DNA from: AC-52 sp044870295
GTDB taxonomy: Bacteria > Actinomycetota > UBA4738
Direction of reading: 5' to 3'
Assembly: GCA_044870295.1 (NCBI GenBank)
Contig: JBIOYQ010000072.1
Location: 1 to 28,401 of the forward strand
Length of the DNA: 28,401 nt
Shown here: positions 8,293 to 15,750 of the stretch, piece after piece
Numbering within the stretch: the first letter of the stretch is position 1
How the letters are laid out: each line of letters opens with the position of its first letter
The notes under the pieces: generated by a model
The model's input: only the letters and a program-made list of their open reading frames with translations
Database searches by the model: none
Told to the model about the DNA's origin: nothing
Position numbers and translations under genes: made by a program

Positions 8293-8949
8293 GTGCACAT
8301 CGTGATCATGGGTTGCGGGAGGGTCGGTGGCGCCCTCACCGTCGAGCTGGCGAAGGCAGGCCACTCGGTCGCCATCATCGACCGGCGCCCGGAGGCCTTC
8401 GACCGGCTGCCTCCGGGGTTCGAGGCGAAGACGATCGTGGGCCAGGGCTTCGACCGCGACGTCCTGGTGGAAGCCGGCATCAAGGAGGCCAACGGGTTCG
8501 TGGCGGTCTCCAACGGCGACAACTCCAACATCGTGGCCGCCCGGATCGCCCGAGAGCACTTCCACGTCCCCAAGGTGATCGCGCGCATCTACGATCCGAA
8601 GCGCGCCGAGATCTACGAGAAGCTAGACATCCCCACCATCGCCTCGGTGCGGTGGGCCGCCGCCAGGATCATGTTCCTGTTGTTCCACAGTCAAGACGAG
8701 GTCAAGGAGGCGTTCGCCGGGGGTGCGCTGATGCACCTGCAACGCCAGATCCCCGACCACCTGACGGGGAACCCGGTCGAGTCCGTCGAAGCTCCAGGGA
8801 AGGTCGAAGTCGTCGGTATCGAGCGTGGAGGCGAGGCGTTCCTCCCGACGGAGGGCGCCACGTTCCACCAGGGAGACATCGCCCACTTCGTCGTGGCGAC
8901 GTCCGCCGTCGGCACGCTTGACACGCTGCTCGAGCCGGCGGCGGAATAG
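8293..8949 (+). CDS. trkA: TrkA-family RCK protein (CeoB-like)
   Basis: This 218-residue cytoplasmic RCK protein has an N-terminal Rossmann domain (GCGRVGG at about 8-14, acidic Asp near residue 33 in IIDRRPEAF) that binds NAD(H) or ATP. A C-terminal TrkA-C type domain begins at about residue 140. The segments GFDRDVLVEAG, SNGDNSNIVAARIA and VIARIYDPKRAEIYE resemble mycobacterial CeoB (Rv2691). The GTG at 8293 is chosen because TAGGCT ends 8 bases before it. It normally gates a Trk/Ktr pore, but no TrkH or KtrB gene is in the window. The preceding KimA-like transporter is the nearest candidate partner, as in mycobacteria where an APC permease (Rv2690c) adjoins ceoB. Confidence 0.9.
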   Translation: MHIVIMGCGRVGGALTVELAKAGHSVAIIDRRPEAFDRLPPGFEAKTIVGQGFDRDVLVEAGIKEANGFVAVSNGDNSNIVAARIAREHFHVPKVIARIYDPKRAEIYEKLDIPTIASVRWAAARIMFLLFHSQDEVKEAFAGGALMHLQRQIPDHLTGNPVESVEAPGKVEVVGIERGGEAFLPTEGATFHQGDIAHFVVATSAVGTLDTLLEPAAE

Positions 8950-8960
8950 GGGGACGCGCG

Positions 8961-9623
8961 ATGAGAGTCGTCGTGGCCGGAGCAGGGAACGTCGGGCGAC
9001 ACCTCGCCGCCGACCTCACCGAGCGTGGGCACGAGGTGACCCTGATCGAGCAGGCCCCCGCGGCCGTGGCTCGAGCCAAGGCGGAGCTTCCGGATGCGGT
9101 CAACGTGCTGTTGGGCGACGCGTGCGAGCTGTACGTTCTGGAGGAGGCCAAGCTCGGTCAGGCCGACGTCATCGTGGCGGCCACCGGTGACGACGAGGAC
9201 AACCTGGTCGCCTCGCTCCTGGCGAAGCAGGAGTTCGCCGTCCCCCGCGTGGTCGCCCGGGTCAACCATCCGAACAACGAGTGGATGTTCACCGAGCAGT
9301 GGGGGGTGGACGCGGCGGTGAGCCCTCCCCACATCCTGACGGCGTTGGTGGAGGAAGCCGTCACGGTCGGTGACGTGGTCCGGCTCCTGAAGCTCGACCG
9401 CAGCGGCGCCGCCCTGGTGGAGCTCACGCTTCGCGAGGGCTCCCAGGCGGCCGGCCATCCCATGTACGAGCTGCGGCTGCCGATCGAGTCCGCCGTGGTG
9501 GCCATCATCCGGGAGGGCCATGTGGTCATCCCGCAGCCTGAGACGGTGCTGGCGGTGGGCGACGAGATCATGGCCATCGCCAAGCCCGAGGCCGAAGAGG
9601 CCCTGCGCAGCACGTTCGAGTAG
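8961..9623 (+). CDS. trkB: TrkA-family RCK protein (CeoC/TrkB-like)
   Basis: This 220-residue RCK protein has the nucleotide-binding loop GAGNVG near the N-terminus and a TrkA-C domain from about residue 135. GDACELYVLE, ATGDDEDNLV, VPRVVARVNHP and EEAVTVGDVVRLL are close to mycobacterial CeoC (Rv2692). It follows trkA by 11 bases, with GGGGA 6 bases before the ATG, so it is leadered within an operon while trkA may also have its own promoter. The two RCK proteins probably form a heteromer or parallel sensors of NAD(H), ATP or c-di-AMP that set K+ uptake; which ligand applies cannot be read from the sequence. Confidence 0.9.
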   Translation: MRVVVAGAGNVGRHLAADLTERGHEVTLIEQAPAAVARAKAELPDAVNVLLGDACELYVLEEAKLGQADVIVAATGDDEDNLVASLLAKQEFAVPRVVARVNHPNNEWMFTEQWGVDAAVSPPHILTALVEEAVTVGDVVRLLKLDRSGAALVELTLREGSQAAGHPMYELRLPIESAVVAIIREGHVVIPQPETVLAVGDEIMAIAKPEAEEALRSTFE

Positions 9624-9629
9624 GAGCAC

Positions 9630-9643
9630 GGCGCAGGGGCGCC
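9630..9643. terminator. Possible weak bidirectional hairpin between trkB and cupin genes
   Basis: GGCGC and GCGCC flank a 4-base loop in the 27-base gap between two convergent stop codons. There is no T run. Confidence 0.3.
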
Positions 9644-9650
9644 TCGCGCT

Positions 9651-9980
9651 TCAGTCGCCGTACTGCTTGGTCTTGACCGGCTCGACCACCAGGGCGTGCG
9701 CGGGACGATCCGCCACCGGCCGGTGCTCGGTGCCCCGCGGCACCACGACGATGTCTCCCGGGCGGAGCACGACGGATTCTCGTCCCTCCAGCTCGATCCG
9801 GAACTCGCCGTCCCAGCACAGGAACAGCTCGTCCTGGTCGTGGTGGTGCCAGGGGAAGGCGCCCTCCAGCCGAGCCACCCGGACCACGGTGTCGTTGGCG
9901 ACGGCGAGGTCGCGCGGCTGCCACGGACCCGACAGCGAACGGATGGCCTCCTCCACCGACTGCGCCTCGTGAGGCTCCAT
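9651..9980 (-). CDS. Cupin-domain protein
   Basis: This 109-residue single-domain cupin has the metal-binding pattern His45, His47 and Glu51 in WHHHDQDELF, followed by GDIVVVPRGTEH with His86 as the fourth ligand. It is a small cytoplasmic beta-barrel, probably binding a divalent metal. The substrate is not evident. TAGGCT lies 6 bases before the ATG, so the mRNA is probably leaderless. It is divergent from the flippase at 10047 and convergent with trkB. It has no visible link to K+ transport. Confidence 0.85.
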   Translation of the reverse strand: MEPHEAQSVEEAIRSLSGPWQPRDLAVANDTVVRVARLEGAFPWHHHDQDELFLCWDGEFRIELEGRESVVLRPGDIVVVPRGTEHRPVADRPAHALVVEPVKTKQYGD

Positions 9981-9986
9981 GCGAGC

Positions 9987-9992
9987 AGCCTA
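9987..9992 (-). promoter_or_regulatory. -10 box of leaderless cupin gene
   Basis: TAGGCT on the reverse strand ends 6 bases before the ATG at 9980. Confidence 0.5.
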
Positions 9993-10033
9993 GTCGTGGC
10001 CGAAAGACCGTAGGCCGCCGGCCGGGCCGGCCG

Positions 10034-10039
10034 TACCCT
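10034..10039 (+). promoter_or_regulatory. -10 box of leaderless flippase gene at 10047
   Basis: TACCCT ends 7 bases before the GTG. The divergent cupin box is 41 bases away. Confidence 0.55.
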
Positions 10040-10046
10040 GCGCACC

Positions 10047-11642
10047 GTGACCGAGCGCCGCGTGGACCTCCGAGCGAGCCCTCGGCCGGGGATGGAAGCC
10101 ATAGCCGGCCGGGAGCTCTCCACGCTGGCGCGAGGCAGCGTGGTGACGCTGGCCGGCAGCGTCGCCAGCAGCGTGCTGGGGTTCCTCCTGGTGGTGGCCA
10201 TCGGGCGCGGCCTCCACACCGGCTCTGCAGGAGTCGTGTTCGAGACGGTCGCGCTCTTCACCATCGTGTCGAACGTCGTCGAGCTGGGGGCCGACACGGG
10301 CATCGTCCGGTTCCTGGCCCGGAACCGCGCCCTGGGTCGGTGGCGTGACCTTCGCCGCCTGGCGGCGGTCGGTCTGGTGCCGGTGATGATCGCAGCGGCG
10401 ATCGCGGGGGTCGCGCTGGCCGTGTCCGCCGGCGGCCTGGCGAGCGTGCTGTTCGAGGCCGATCGCCAGCGCCAGGGCGCCGACCTGATCCGAGCCGTGG
10501 CGCCGTTCCTCCCCTTCGCCACTGGGACCACCGTCGCGCTGGCGGGGACTCGCGGCCTGGGGACGATGCGGCCCTTCGTTCGCGTGCAGAACATCGGGAT
10601 CCCGAGCCTTCGGCTGCTGTCCGTCGGCGTGGCCGTCGCCCTCGGAGCCGGCTCGCTTGGGCTCGGCCTCGCGTGGGGTCTGCCGGTGGCGCTGGGCCTG
10701 CCCGCCTCTCTCATCGCGCTGGACGCCCTGCTTCGGCGAGCCGAGCGACGGGCAACGACGGACACGCCCGTCGCGCCCATCCCGAGGCTCGCCAGGGAGT
10801 TCTGGCGCTTCTCCGGGCCTCGAGGGGCGGCCGCGCTCATCACGGTGGCGCTGGGCTGGATCGACGTGCTGCTGGTCGGCGCGCTTCGGTCCGCGCCGGA
10901 GGCGGGCGTCTACGCCGCGGTGAGCCGGTTCATCGGCGTCGGTACCATCGCGCTGCAGGCCACCGCCTTCGCCATCGCGCCGCGCATCAGCGCGCTGCTG
11001 GCGCGGGATCGCCCACGGGAGGCCTCGCTGCTGTATCGCCAGGCGACCTGCTGGGTGGTGGCCGCGTCGTGGCCGATCTACCTCACCATGGCGCTGTTCG
11101 CACCCTTCCTCCTGAGCATCTTCGGGCCGGGCTTCGCCGCCGGACAGGACGCGCTGGTCATCCTGGCCCTGGCCATGCTGGTGTACGTGGGGGTCGGCAA
11201 CAACAAGACCGTGCTGCTGATGGCGGGAGGGAGCGGCCTCAACGTCGCCATCACGGGGACGTGGCTGGCCATCAGCCTGGTCCTGGACTTCCTGCTCATC
11301 CCCAGCAAGGGCATCGAGGGCGCGGCCGTCGCGTACGCCGTCGCCATCGTCGGCGAGAACCTCACCACGACAGCCGTGGTCGCCCGAAGGGTTGGGATCA
11401 CACCGTTCGGGCAGGGAGCCGTGCTGGCGGTCGTCGCCGCGGTGGGCTGCTATGGGATCGTGGGATTGGCTGCTCGGGCTCTGTTGGGCACTTCGGCCGT
11501 GTCGTTCGTGGTGTTCGCGGCGGGGGCGACCACCGCGTACCTGGCCGTCCTGTGGCGCGTCCGGGACCGCCTCGCGGTGGGCGTCCTGGCGGAGGCGGTC
11601 CGGGTCAGTGCGGAGCGGGGACGAACTCGAACGTCGGGTTGA
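10047..11642 (+). CDS. Polysaccharide (Wzx/MATE-like) flippase
   Basis: This 531-residue polytopic membrane protein belongs to the MOP superfamily of oligosaccharide flippases. An N-terminal segment of about 25 residues precedes the first helix (RGSVVTLAGSVASSVLGFLL), and hydrophobic spans then continue to about residue 505. FGPGFAAGQDALVILALAML and KGIEGAAVAYAV are typical of the family. It should move lipid-linked saccharides across the inner membrane. No glycosyltransferases lie nearby, so the cargo is unknown. The GTG start is supported by TACCCT 7 bases upstream (leaderless). The 3' end overlaps the opposite-strand OB-fold gene by 38 bases. Confidence 0.85.
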   Translation: MTERRVDLRASPRPGMEAIAGRELSTLARGSVVTLAGSVASSVLGFLLVVAIGRGLHTGSAGVVFETVALFTIVSNVVELGADTGIVRFLARNRALGRWRDLRRLAAVGLVPVMIAAAIAGVALAVSAGGLASVLFEADRQRQGADLIRAVAPFLPFATGTTVALAGTRGLGTMRPFVRVQNIGIPSLRLLSVGVAVALGAGSLGLGLAWGLPVALGLPASLIALDALLRRAERRATTDTPVAPIPRLAREFWRFSGPRGAAALITVALGWIDVLLVGALRSAPEAGVYAAVSRFIGVGTIALQATAFAIAPRISALLARDRPREASLLYRQATCWVVAASWPIYLTMALFAPFLLSIFGPGFAAGQDALVILALAMLVYVGVGNNKTVLLMAGGSGLNVAITGTWLAISLVLDFLLIPSKGIEGAAVAYAVAIVGENLTTTAVVARRVGITPFGQGAVLAVVAAVGCYGIVGLAARALLGTSAVSFVVFAAGATTAYLAVLWRVRDRLAVGVLAEAVRVSAERGRTRTSG

Positions 11643-11973
11643 CGATCCGCCGCGCCCCCTGCTCTTCCCCAAGCACGCCCTCGATGGCTAGCCGAGAACC
11701 CAGCAGCAGTCCCGGGATCTTCCTCCGCCCGAGCCATCGGGCAGTCACCATCCCGGTTCCGTCGGTCAGTACCACCTCGAGAGCCTCCAGCCCTTCGATG
11801 GGACGAACGGTTACCCGTCGGACCATGCCGGCCAGCTTCACCCGTTCCCTGACCTGCGCGTCGGCGATCCTGACGGTGCCCGGGATGGATGCTGCCCACT
11901 GCCGCAGCTCCTCGTCGAGCCGTTCCTCGTCGGTCTCGGACAGCCGCCCCAGCCACTTGCGGAACGCGCCCAT
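11605..11973 (-). CDS. OB-fold nucleic acid-binding protein (Rv2694c-like)
   Basis: This 122-residue protein has an N-terminal helix (FRKWLGRLSETDEERLDEELRQW is split by the family into a short acidic helix) followed by an OB-fold: VKLAGMVRRVTVRP, LEVVLTDGTGMVTARWLG, IPGLLLGSRLAIEG and RRIVNPTFEF. It looks like the actinobacterial OB-fold protein found beside ceoBC in mycobacteria (Rv2694c). Its role is unproven; nucleic acid binding is inferred from the fold. It follows the pyrophosphatase gene by 34 bases on the same strand and may share its transcript. GGAGGG lies about 14 bases before the ATG, which is farther than ideal. The 3' end overlaps the flippase gene. Confidence 0.8.
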   Translation of the reverse strand: MGAFRKWLGRLSETDEERLDEELRQWAASIPGTVRIADAQVRERVKLAGMVRRVTVRPIEGLEALEVVLTDGTGMVTARWLGRRKIPGLLLGSRLAIEGVLGEEQGARRIVNPTFEFVPAPH

Positions 11974-12007
11974 GACGACGACCGGCCCTCCGGATCGACG
12001 CCCGGCG

Positions 12008-14323
12008 TCAGGGAGCGGGCTTGCTGAGGGCTGCAGTGTCCGAGGCGCGCGGCACTTCGGGCGCCGATTCCTGGCCGACGAACAGCTCGACCCGCCGGGA
12101 CTTCGAGTACCAGATCATGAAGCCGAGAACCAGAACGGCGAGGGTGCCGACGACGACCCGCAGGGCCGTGTGGCCGGCTCCCCCAACGCCGTACCTCACA
12201 ACCAGCGGCGCGATCAGCAGCGCCACAAGGTTCATCACCTTGATCAGCGGGTTCAGGGCGGGACCGGCGGTGTCCTTGAAGGGGTCACCAACCGTGTCAC
12301 CGATAACGGTGGCCTTGTGGGCGTCCGAACCCTTGCCCCCGTACAACCCTTCCTCCACGAGCTTCTTGGCGTTGTCCCACGCCCCGCCGGCGTTGGAGAG
12401 CATCACCGCCAAGAGCTGGCCGGTGAGGATGGACCCCGCCAGGAATGCTCCCAGCGCTTCCGCCTTCAGGAAGAACCCCACGATGACCGGAGCCAGCACG
12501 GCCAGCAACCCCGGAGTCATGAGCTCGCGCAGCGAGGTCTTGGTGCAGATGTCGACGACCCGCTCGTAGTCCGGCTGTTCCGTGTAGTCCATGATCCCGG
12601 GGTGCTCGCGGAACTGGTTGCGCACCTCGATCACCACCTGCGAGGCGGCCCGGCCGACGGCCCGAATCGCCAGGGAGGAGAACAGGAAGGCGACCGAGCC
12701 TCCGATCAGGAGCCCGACCAGCACGTCCGGATGATCGACCCGGATGCCGGCGAAGCTGAAGCCCGCATCACTCAGCGCGACCTCGAAGGAGCCGAATAGG
12801 GACGTTGCAGCGATCACGGCGGTGGCGATGGCCATGCCCTTGGTGATGGCCTTGGTGGAGTTCCCCACCGCATCGAGGCCGGTGAGGATCTCGGCGGGAC
12901 GGCCCTCGAACTCGCCCGACATCTCTGCGATGCCCTGGGCGTTGTCAGAGACCGGGCCGAACGTGTCCATGGACACGATGACTCCGACCGTGGTGAGCAT
13001 CCCCATGCCGGTCAGGGCGATGAAGTACAGCGCCTTGGGGAGGTTCTCGACCCCCGACCCCGCCAGGTAGAACGACCCGGCCACCGCGGCGCCGACCACG
13101 AGGATGGCCCACACTGTCGACTCGAGTCCGGTGGCGAAGCCGGCCAGGATCGTGGTCGCAGGGCCCGTCTTCGACGCCTCGGCGATCTCCTTCACCGGCT
13201 TGCGCCGGGTGGAGGTGAAGTGCTCGGTCAGAACTTGGATCACGGAGGCCAGGATCAGGCCGAACAGCACGGCCAGGAAGGGCTTCCAGCTGTCCATATA
13301 GACCTTCGATAGGATCGCCACGCCGACGGCGGACGCAGCCGCCGAGATGAAGAAGCCTCGGTTGATCGCCTTCATGCCGCTCTCGGTCTCCGACCTGGGC
13401 GTGACTGTCAGGATGCCGAGAATCGACGTGATCACCCCGATGCCGCGGACGAACAACGGGAACATAACGCCGATGATTGCGCCCTTCGGTGAGTCGGCGA
13501 ACGCGGCGGCGCCCAGGATCAGCGAGGCCACCAGCGTGACCTCGTAGGACTCGAACAGGTCCGCGGCCATGCCGGCGCAGTCGCCCACGTTGTCTCCGAC
13601 GTTGTCGGCGATGACCGCAGCGTTTCGCGGATCGTCCTCGGGGATCCCCTGCTCCACCTTCCCCACCAAGTCGGCGCCGACGTCCGCGGCCTTCGTGAAG
13701 ATGCCGCCGCCCACCCGCATGAACATGGCCAGGAGGGCGCCCCCGAACCCGAAGCCCACCAGCACGCTGGTGGCGTCGTTCTTGTAGAGCATGATGATGA
13801 CGGTGGCTCCGAGCAGGCCCAGCCCCACGGTGAACATCCCGGCCACCCCGCCGGCCCGAAAGGCGATACGGAGGGCCTTGCGCAGACCAGATTCCCGCGC
13901 GGCGTTCGCCGTGCGAACGTTGGCCCGGACCGCCAGCCACATCCCCGCGAATCCGGTGATGGCGGAGAAAGACGCGCCGAGGATGAAGGCGATCGAGCGA
14001 CCGATCTTGATGTAGTTGTCGCTGTGCGTCGCGTCCTTCGGGACCGGCAGGATGAAGAACAGCACGATGGTCAACAGCCCCATGAACATCCCGACCGTTC
14101 GGAACTGCCGGTTGAGATAGGCCTTGGCGCCCTCCTGGATGGCCCGAGCGATGCTCTTCATCTTCTCGGTTCCCTCCGGCGCCGCCAGGACCTCGCGGCG
14201 CAGGTAGCCCGCGAAGGCCAGAGCGAGGAGAGAGATCACGAGGATCACCCAGAGCGATGCGTCCTCGAAGCTCTTGAAGGTCACACCGCTACCGAGGCCG
14301 CCTTCCTGCGCAAGCAAACCCAT
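12008..14323 (-). CDS. hppA: Membrane-bound proton-translocating pyrophosphatase, probably K+-independent
   Basis: This 771-residue integral membrane enzyme hydrolyses pyrophosphate and pumps protons across the inner membrane. Family signatures are clear: GGGIFTKAADVGADLVGKVE at about 200-220, then DDPRNAA, ADNVGDNVGDCAGM and, near the C-terminus, GDTVGDPFKDTAGPALNPL. Length is normal for the family. In GNSTKAITKG, Lys491 occupies the position that is Ala in K+-dependent enzymes and Lys in K+-independent ones (established for this family), so this should be the K+-independent H+-pumping class. The ATG is preceded by AGGAGG with an 8-base spacer, and a consensus TATAAT box lies about 66 bases upstream. 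Having a K+-independent pump next to a K+ regulon is notable. Confidence 0.97.
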   Translation of the reverse strand: MGLLAQEGGLGSGVTFKSFEDASLWVILVISLLALAFAGYLRREVLAAPEGTEKMKSIARAIQEGAKAYLNRQFRTVGMFMGLLTIVLFFILPVPKDATHSDNYIKIGRSIAFILGASFSAITGFAGMWLAVRANVRTANAARESGLRKALRIAFRAGGVAGMFTVGLGLLGATVIIMLYKNDATSVLVGFGFGGALLAMFMRVGGGIFTKAADVGADLVGKVEQGIPEDDPRNAAVIADNVGDNVGDCAGMAADLFESYEVTLVASLILGAAAFADSPKGAIIGVMFPLFVRGIGVITSILGILTVTPRSETESGMKAINRGFFISAAASAVGVAILSKVYMDSWKPFLAVLFGLILASVIQVLTEHFTSTRRKPVKEIAEASKTGPATTILAGFATGLESTVWAILVVGAAVAGSFYLAGSGVENLPKALYFIALTGMGMLTTVGVIVSMDTFGPVSDNAQGIAEMSGEFEGRPAEILTGLDAVGNSTKAITKGMAIATAVIAATSLFGSFEVALSDAGFSFAGIRVDHPDVLVGLLIGGSVAFLFSSLAIRAVGRAASQVVIEVRNQFREHPGIMDYTEQPDYERVVDICTKTSLRELMTPGLLAVLAPVIVGFFLKAEALGAFLAGSILTGQLLAVMLSNAGGAWDNAKKLVEEGLYGGKGSDAHKATVIGDTVGDPFKDTAGPALNPLIKVMNLVALLIAPLVVRYGVGGAGHTALRVVVGTLAVLVLGFMIWYSKSRRVELFVGQESAPEVPRASDTAALSKPAP

Positions 14324-14388
14324 TCCTAGGTCCTCCTGGATCGATGTCGAACGGCGGGGTGCGGGGCGAAACCCCTGGTCGGGGCGCG

Positions 14389-14416
14389 ATTATAGCCGAC
14401 GGCCCGTGAGGGTCAG
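14389..14416 (-). promoter_or_regulatory. hppA promoter
   Basis: The reverse strand shows TATAAT (14389-14394) and CTGACC (14411-14416) with a 16-base spacer. The -35 overlaps the antiporter stop. This is the only consensus TATAAT found, and the leader of about 60 bases carries a strong AGGAGG, so this gene differs from its leaderless neighbours and is probably highly expressed. Confidence 0.65.
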
Positions 14417-15612
14417 TCTCGCGTGCCCCGGGCCTCCGGGGGAACGTCCCCTTCGGTCCCAGAGCGGCTGCGCGGCGGCTGCAGCCCGATCAACGAGACT
14501 CGCATCAACAGGGGACACAGCAACGTGGTGAGGAGCACCACGGCGATCAGGACCGACACGAGGTCACCCGACAGCGCCCCGTCCGCGGCTGCGCCGGTCG
14601 CGACGACCAACGTCACCTCGTTCCTGGCGATCATGCCGGCGCCGACCTCCAGCCGCTCCCGCCGCCCCAGGCCCACGGCCCCCGTAGCGCATCCCGCCCA
14701 CTTGGCCGCGATCGTCACGATGGTGAGGACCACGAGCAGGCCGAGCGACCCGGAGACGACCGACCCGAGATCCAGCCTGGCACCGGTCAGGACGAAGAAG
14801 AACGGGACGAGGAAATCGAACAACGGCAGCATGCGGCGATCCAGCTCGTAACGGTCACCGGTCTCGGCCAGGACCATCCCGGCAAGGAAGGCTCCGACCA
14901 GCGCGGCGAGCCCGACCTGTTCGGCCACGGCCGCCAGACCAAGACAGAGCCCCAGCGAGACGACGAACGGGCTTCGCCCGACCCTCGGGCGGGAGAGCAG
15001 GCCCGGATGGCGTCGCCACAGCCGGGAACCGAGCGCGGCGACCAACGCGATGAACAGGGCCGCGCCGGCCGCTCCCACCAACGCCTCTCCCGTGGAGGAA
15101 CCGTGGGAGCCGAACCCGATGACCAAAGGGAACAGCGCGAGCGCCACGACGTCATCGATCACGGCCGCACCCAGCACCACCCTGGCCGGGTCCGTCGCAC
15201 TCCTACCGAGATCCTGGAAGACGCGCGCGGCGACCCCCACGCTGGAAGCGGCCAGGGCGGTCCCCACGATGGCCGCCTCCCGTCCTCCGTGCCCGAACCC
15301 GACGGCCACCAGCCCGCCCGTGGCGCCAGCGGCGGCGATCCCGATCAGGCTCGTCCCGAGAGCCGAGCGCCCCCTCGACAGGAGGCCGGACAGTGGCGTC
15401 TCGAGACCAACGGTGAAGAGCAGGACGACGATGCCCAGGTCGGCCAAGGTCTGGGTCGACTGGTTCACCTCGATGACGTCGGCGACGTGGGGTCCGAGGA
15501 CCACCCCGACGATGAGCTCGCCCGCGATGGCGGGCAGATCGAGACGGACGAAGACCTCGGCCGCGGCCTTCGCGGCCACGAAGATGACGAAGACCTGGAG
15601 GATGACGTCCAC
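14413..15612 (-). CDS. CPA2-family cation/proton antiporter
   Basis: This is a 399-residue polytopic antiporter of the CPA2 (KefB/NapA-like) family. The paired acids Asp153-Asp154 in AAVIDDVVAL are the expected ion-binding site, and IARNEVTLVVATGA provides the conserved Arg and Glu of the last helices. PAIAGELIVGVVLGP at 27-41 is the usual early-helix motif. It exchanges Na+ or K+ for protons. Unlike KefB it has no TrkA-N tail. GTG at 15612 is chosen because the first helix begins there and GAGG lies about 5 bases upstream. A GTG at 15705 in the same frame is possible and has TAGACT 10 bases before it, but would add 31 residues that do not resemble the family. Confidence 0.88.
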   Translation of the reverse strand: MDVILQVFVIFVAAKAAAEVFVRLDLPAIAGELIVGVVLGPHVADVIEVNQSTQTLADLGIVVLLFTVGLETPLSGLLSRGRSALGTSLIGIAAAGATGGLVAVGFGHGGREAAIVGTALAASSVGVAARVFQDLGRSATDPARVVLGAAVIDDVVALALFPLVIGFGSHGSSTGEALVGAAGAALFIALVAALGSRLWRRHPGLLSRPRVGRSPFVVSLGLCLGLAAVAEQVGLAALVGAFLAGMVLAETGDRYELDRRMLPLFDFLVPFFFVLTGARLDLGSVVSGSLGLLVVLTIVTIAAKWAGCATGAVGLGRRERLEVGAGMIARNEVTLVVATGAAADGALSGDLVSVLIAVVLLTTLLCPLLMRVSLIGLQPPRSRSGTEGDVPPEARGTRD

Positions 15613-15726
15613 CCGAGCCTCTTCCGGACCCAGGGCCCCCAGGCAGTCAGAGTGCCGGGGGCACACACCCGCATATCCAGCGGGGCCGACCAGCCTTCCC
15701 GGCACGCCGAGTCGAAGTCTACCCCA

Positions 15727-15744
15727 GCGGAAGGTCGCTTCCGC
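15727..15744 (-). terminator. Possible terminator of terC-family gene
   Basis: A perfect 7-base stem (GCGGAAG/CTTCCGC) with a 4-base loop begins 7 bases after the stop codon. There is no T run, which is common in high-GC genomes. Confidence 0.5.
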
Positions 15745-15750
15745 GTCGTA

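Noticed and set aside
10673..12799. Forward open frame of 708 codons across three genes
   Set aside because: It crosses the flippase in another frame and then two genes on the opposite strand, with no coherent protein signal.
15613..15705. 31-residue N-terminal extension of the CPA2 antiporter, with TAGACT 10 bases before GTG 15705
   Set aside because: The residues do not look like the family and GTG 15612 has a ribosome binding site; kept as an alternative start only.
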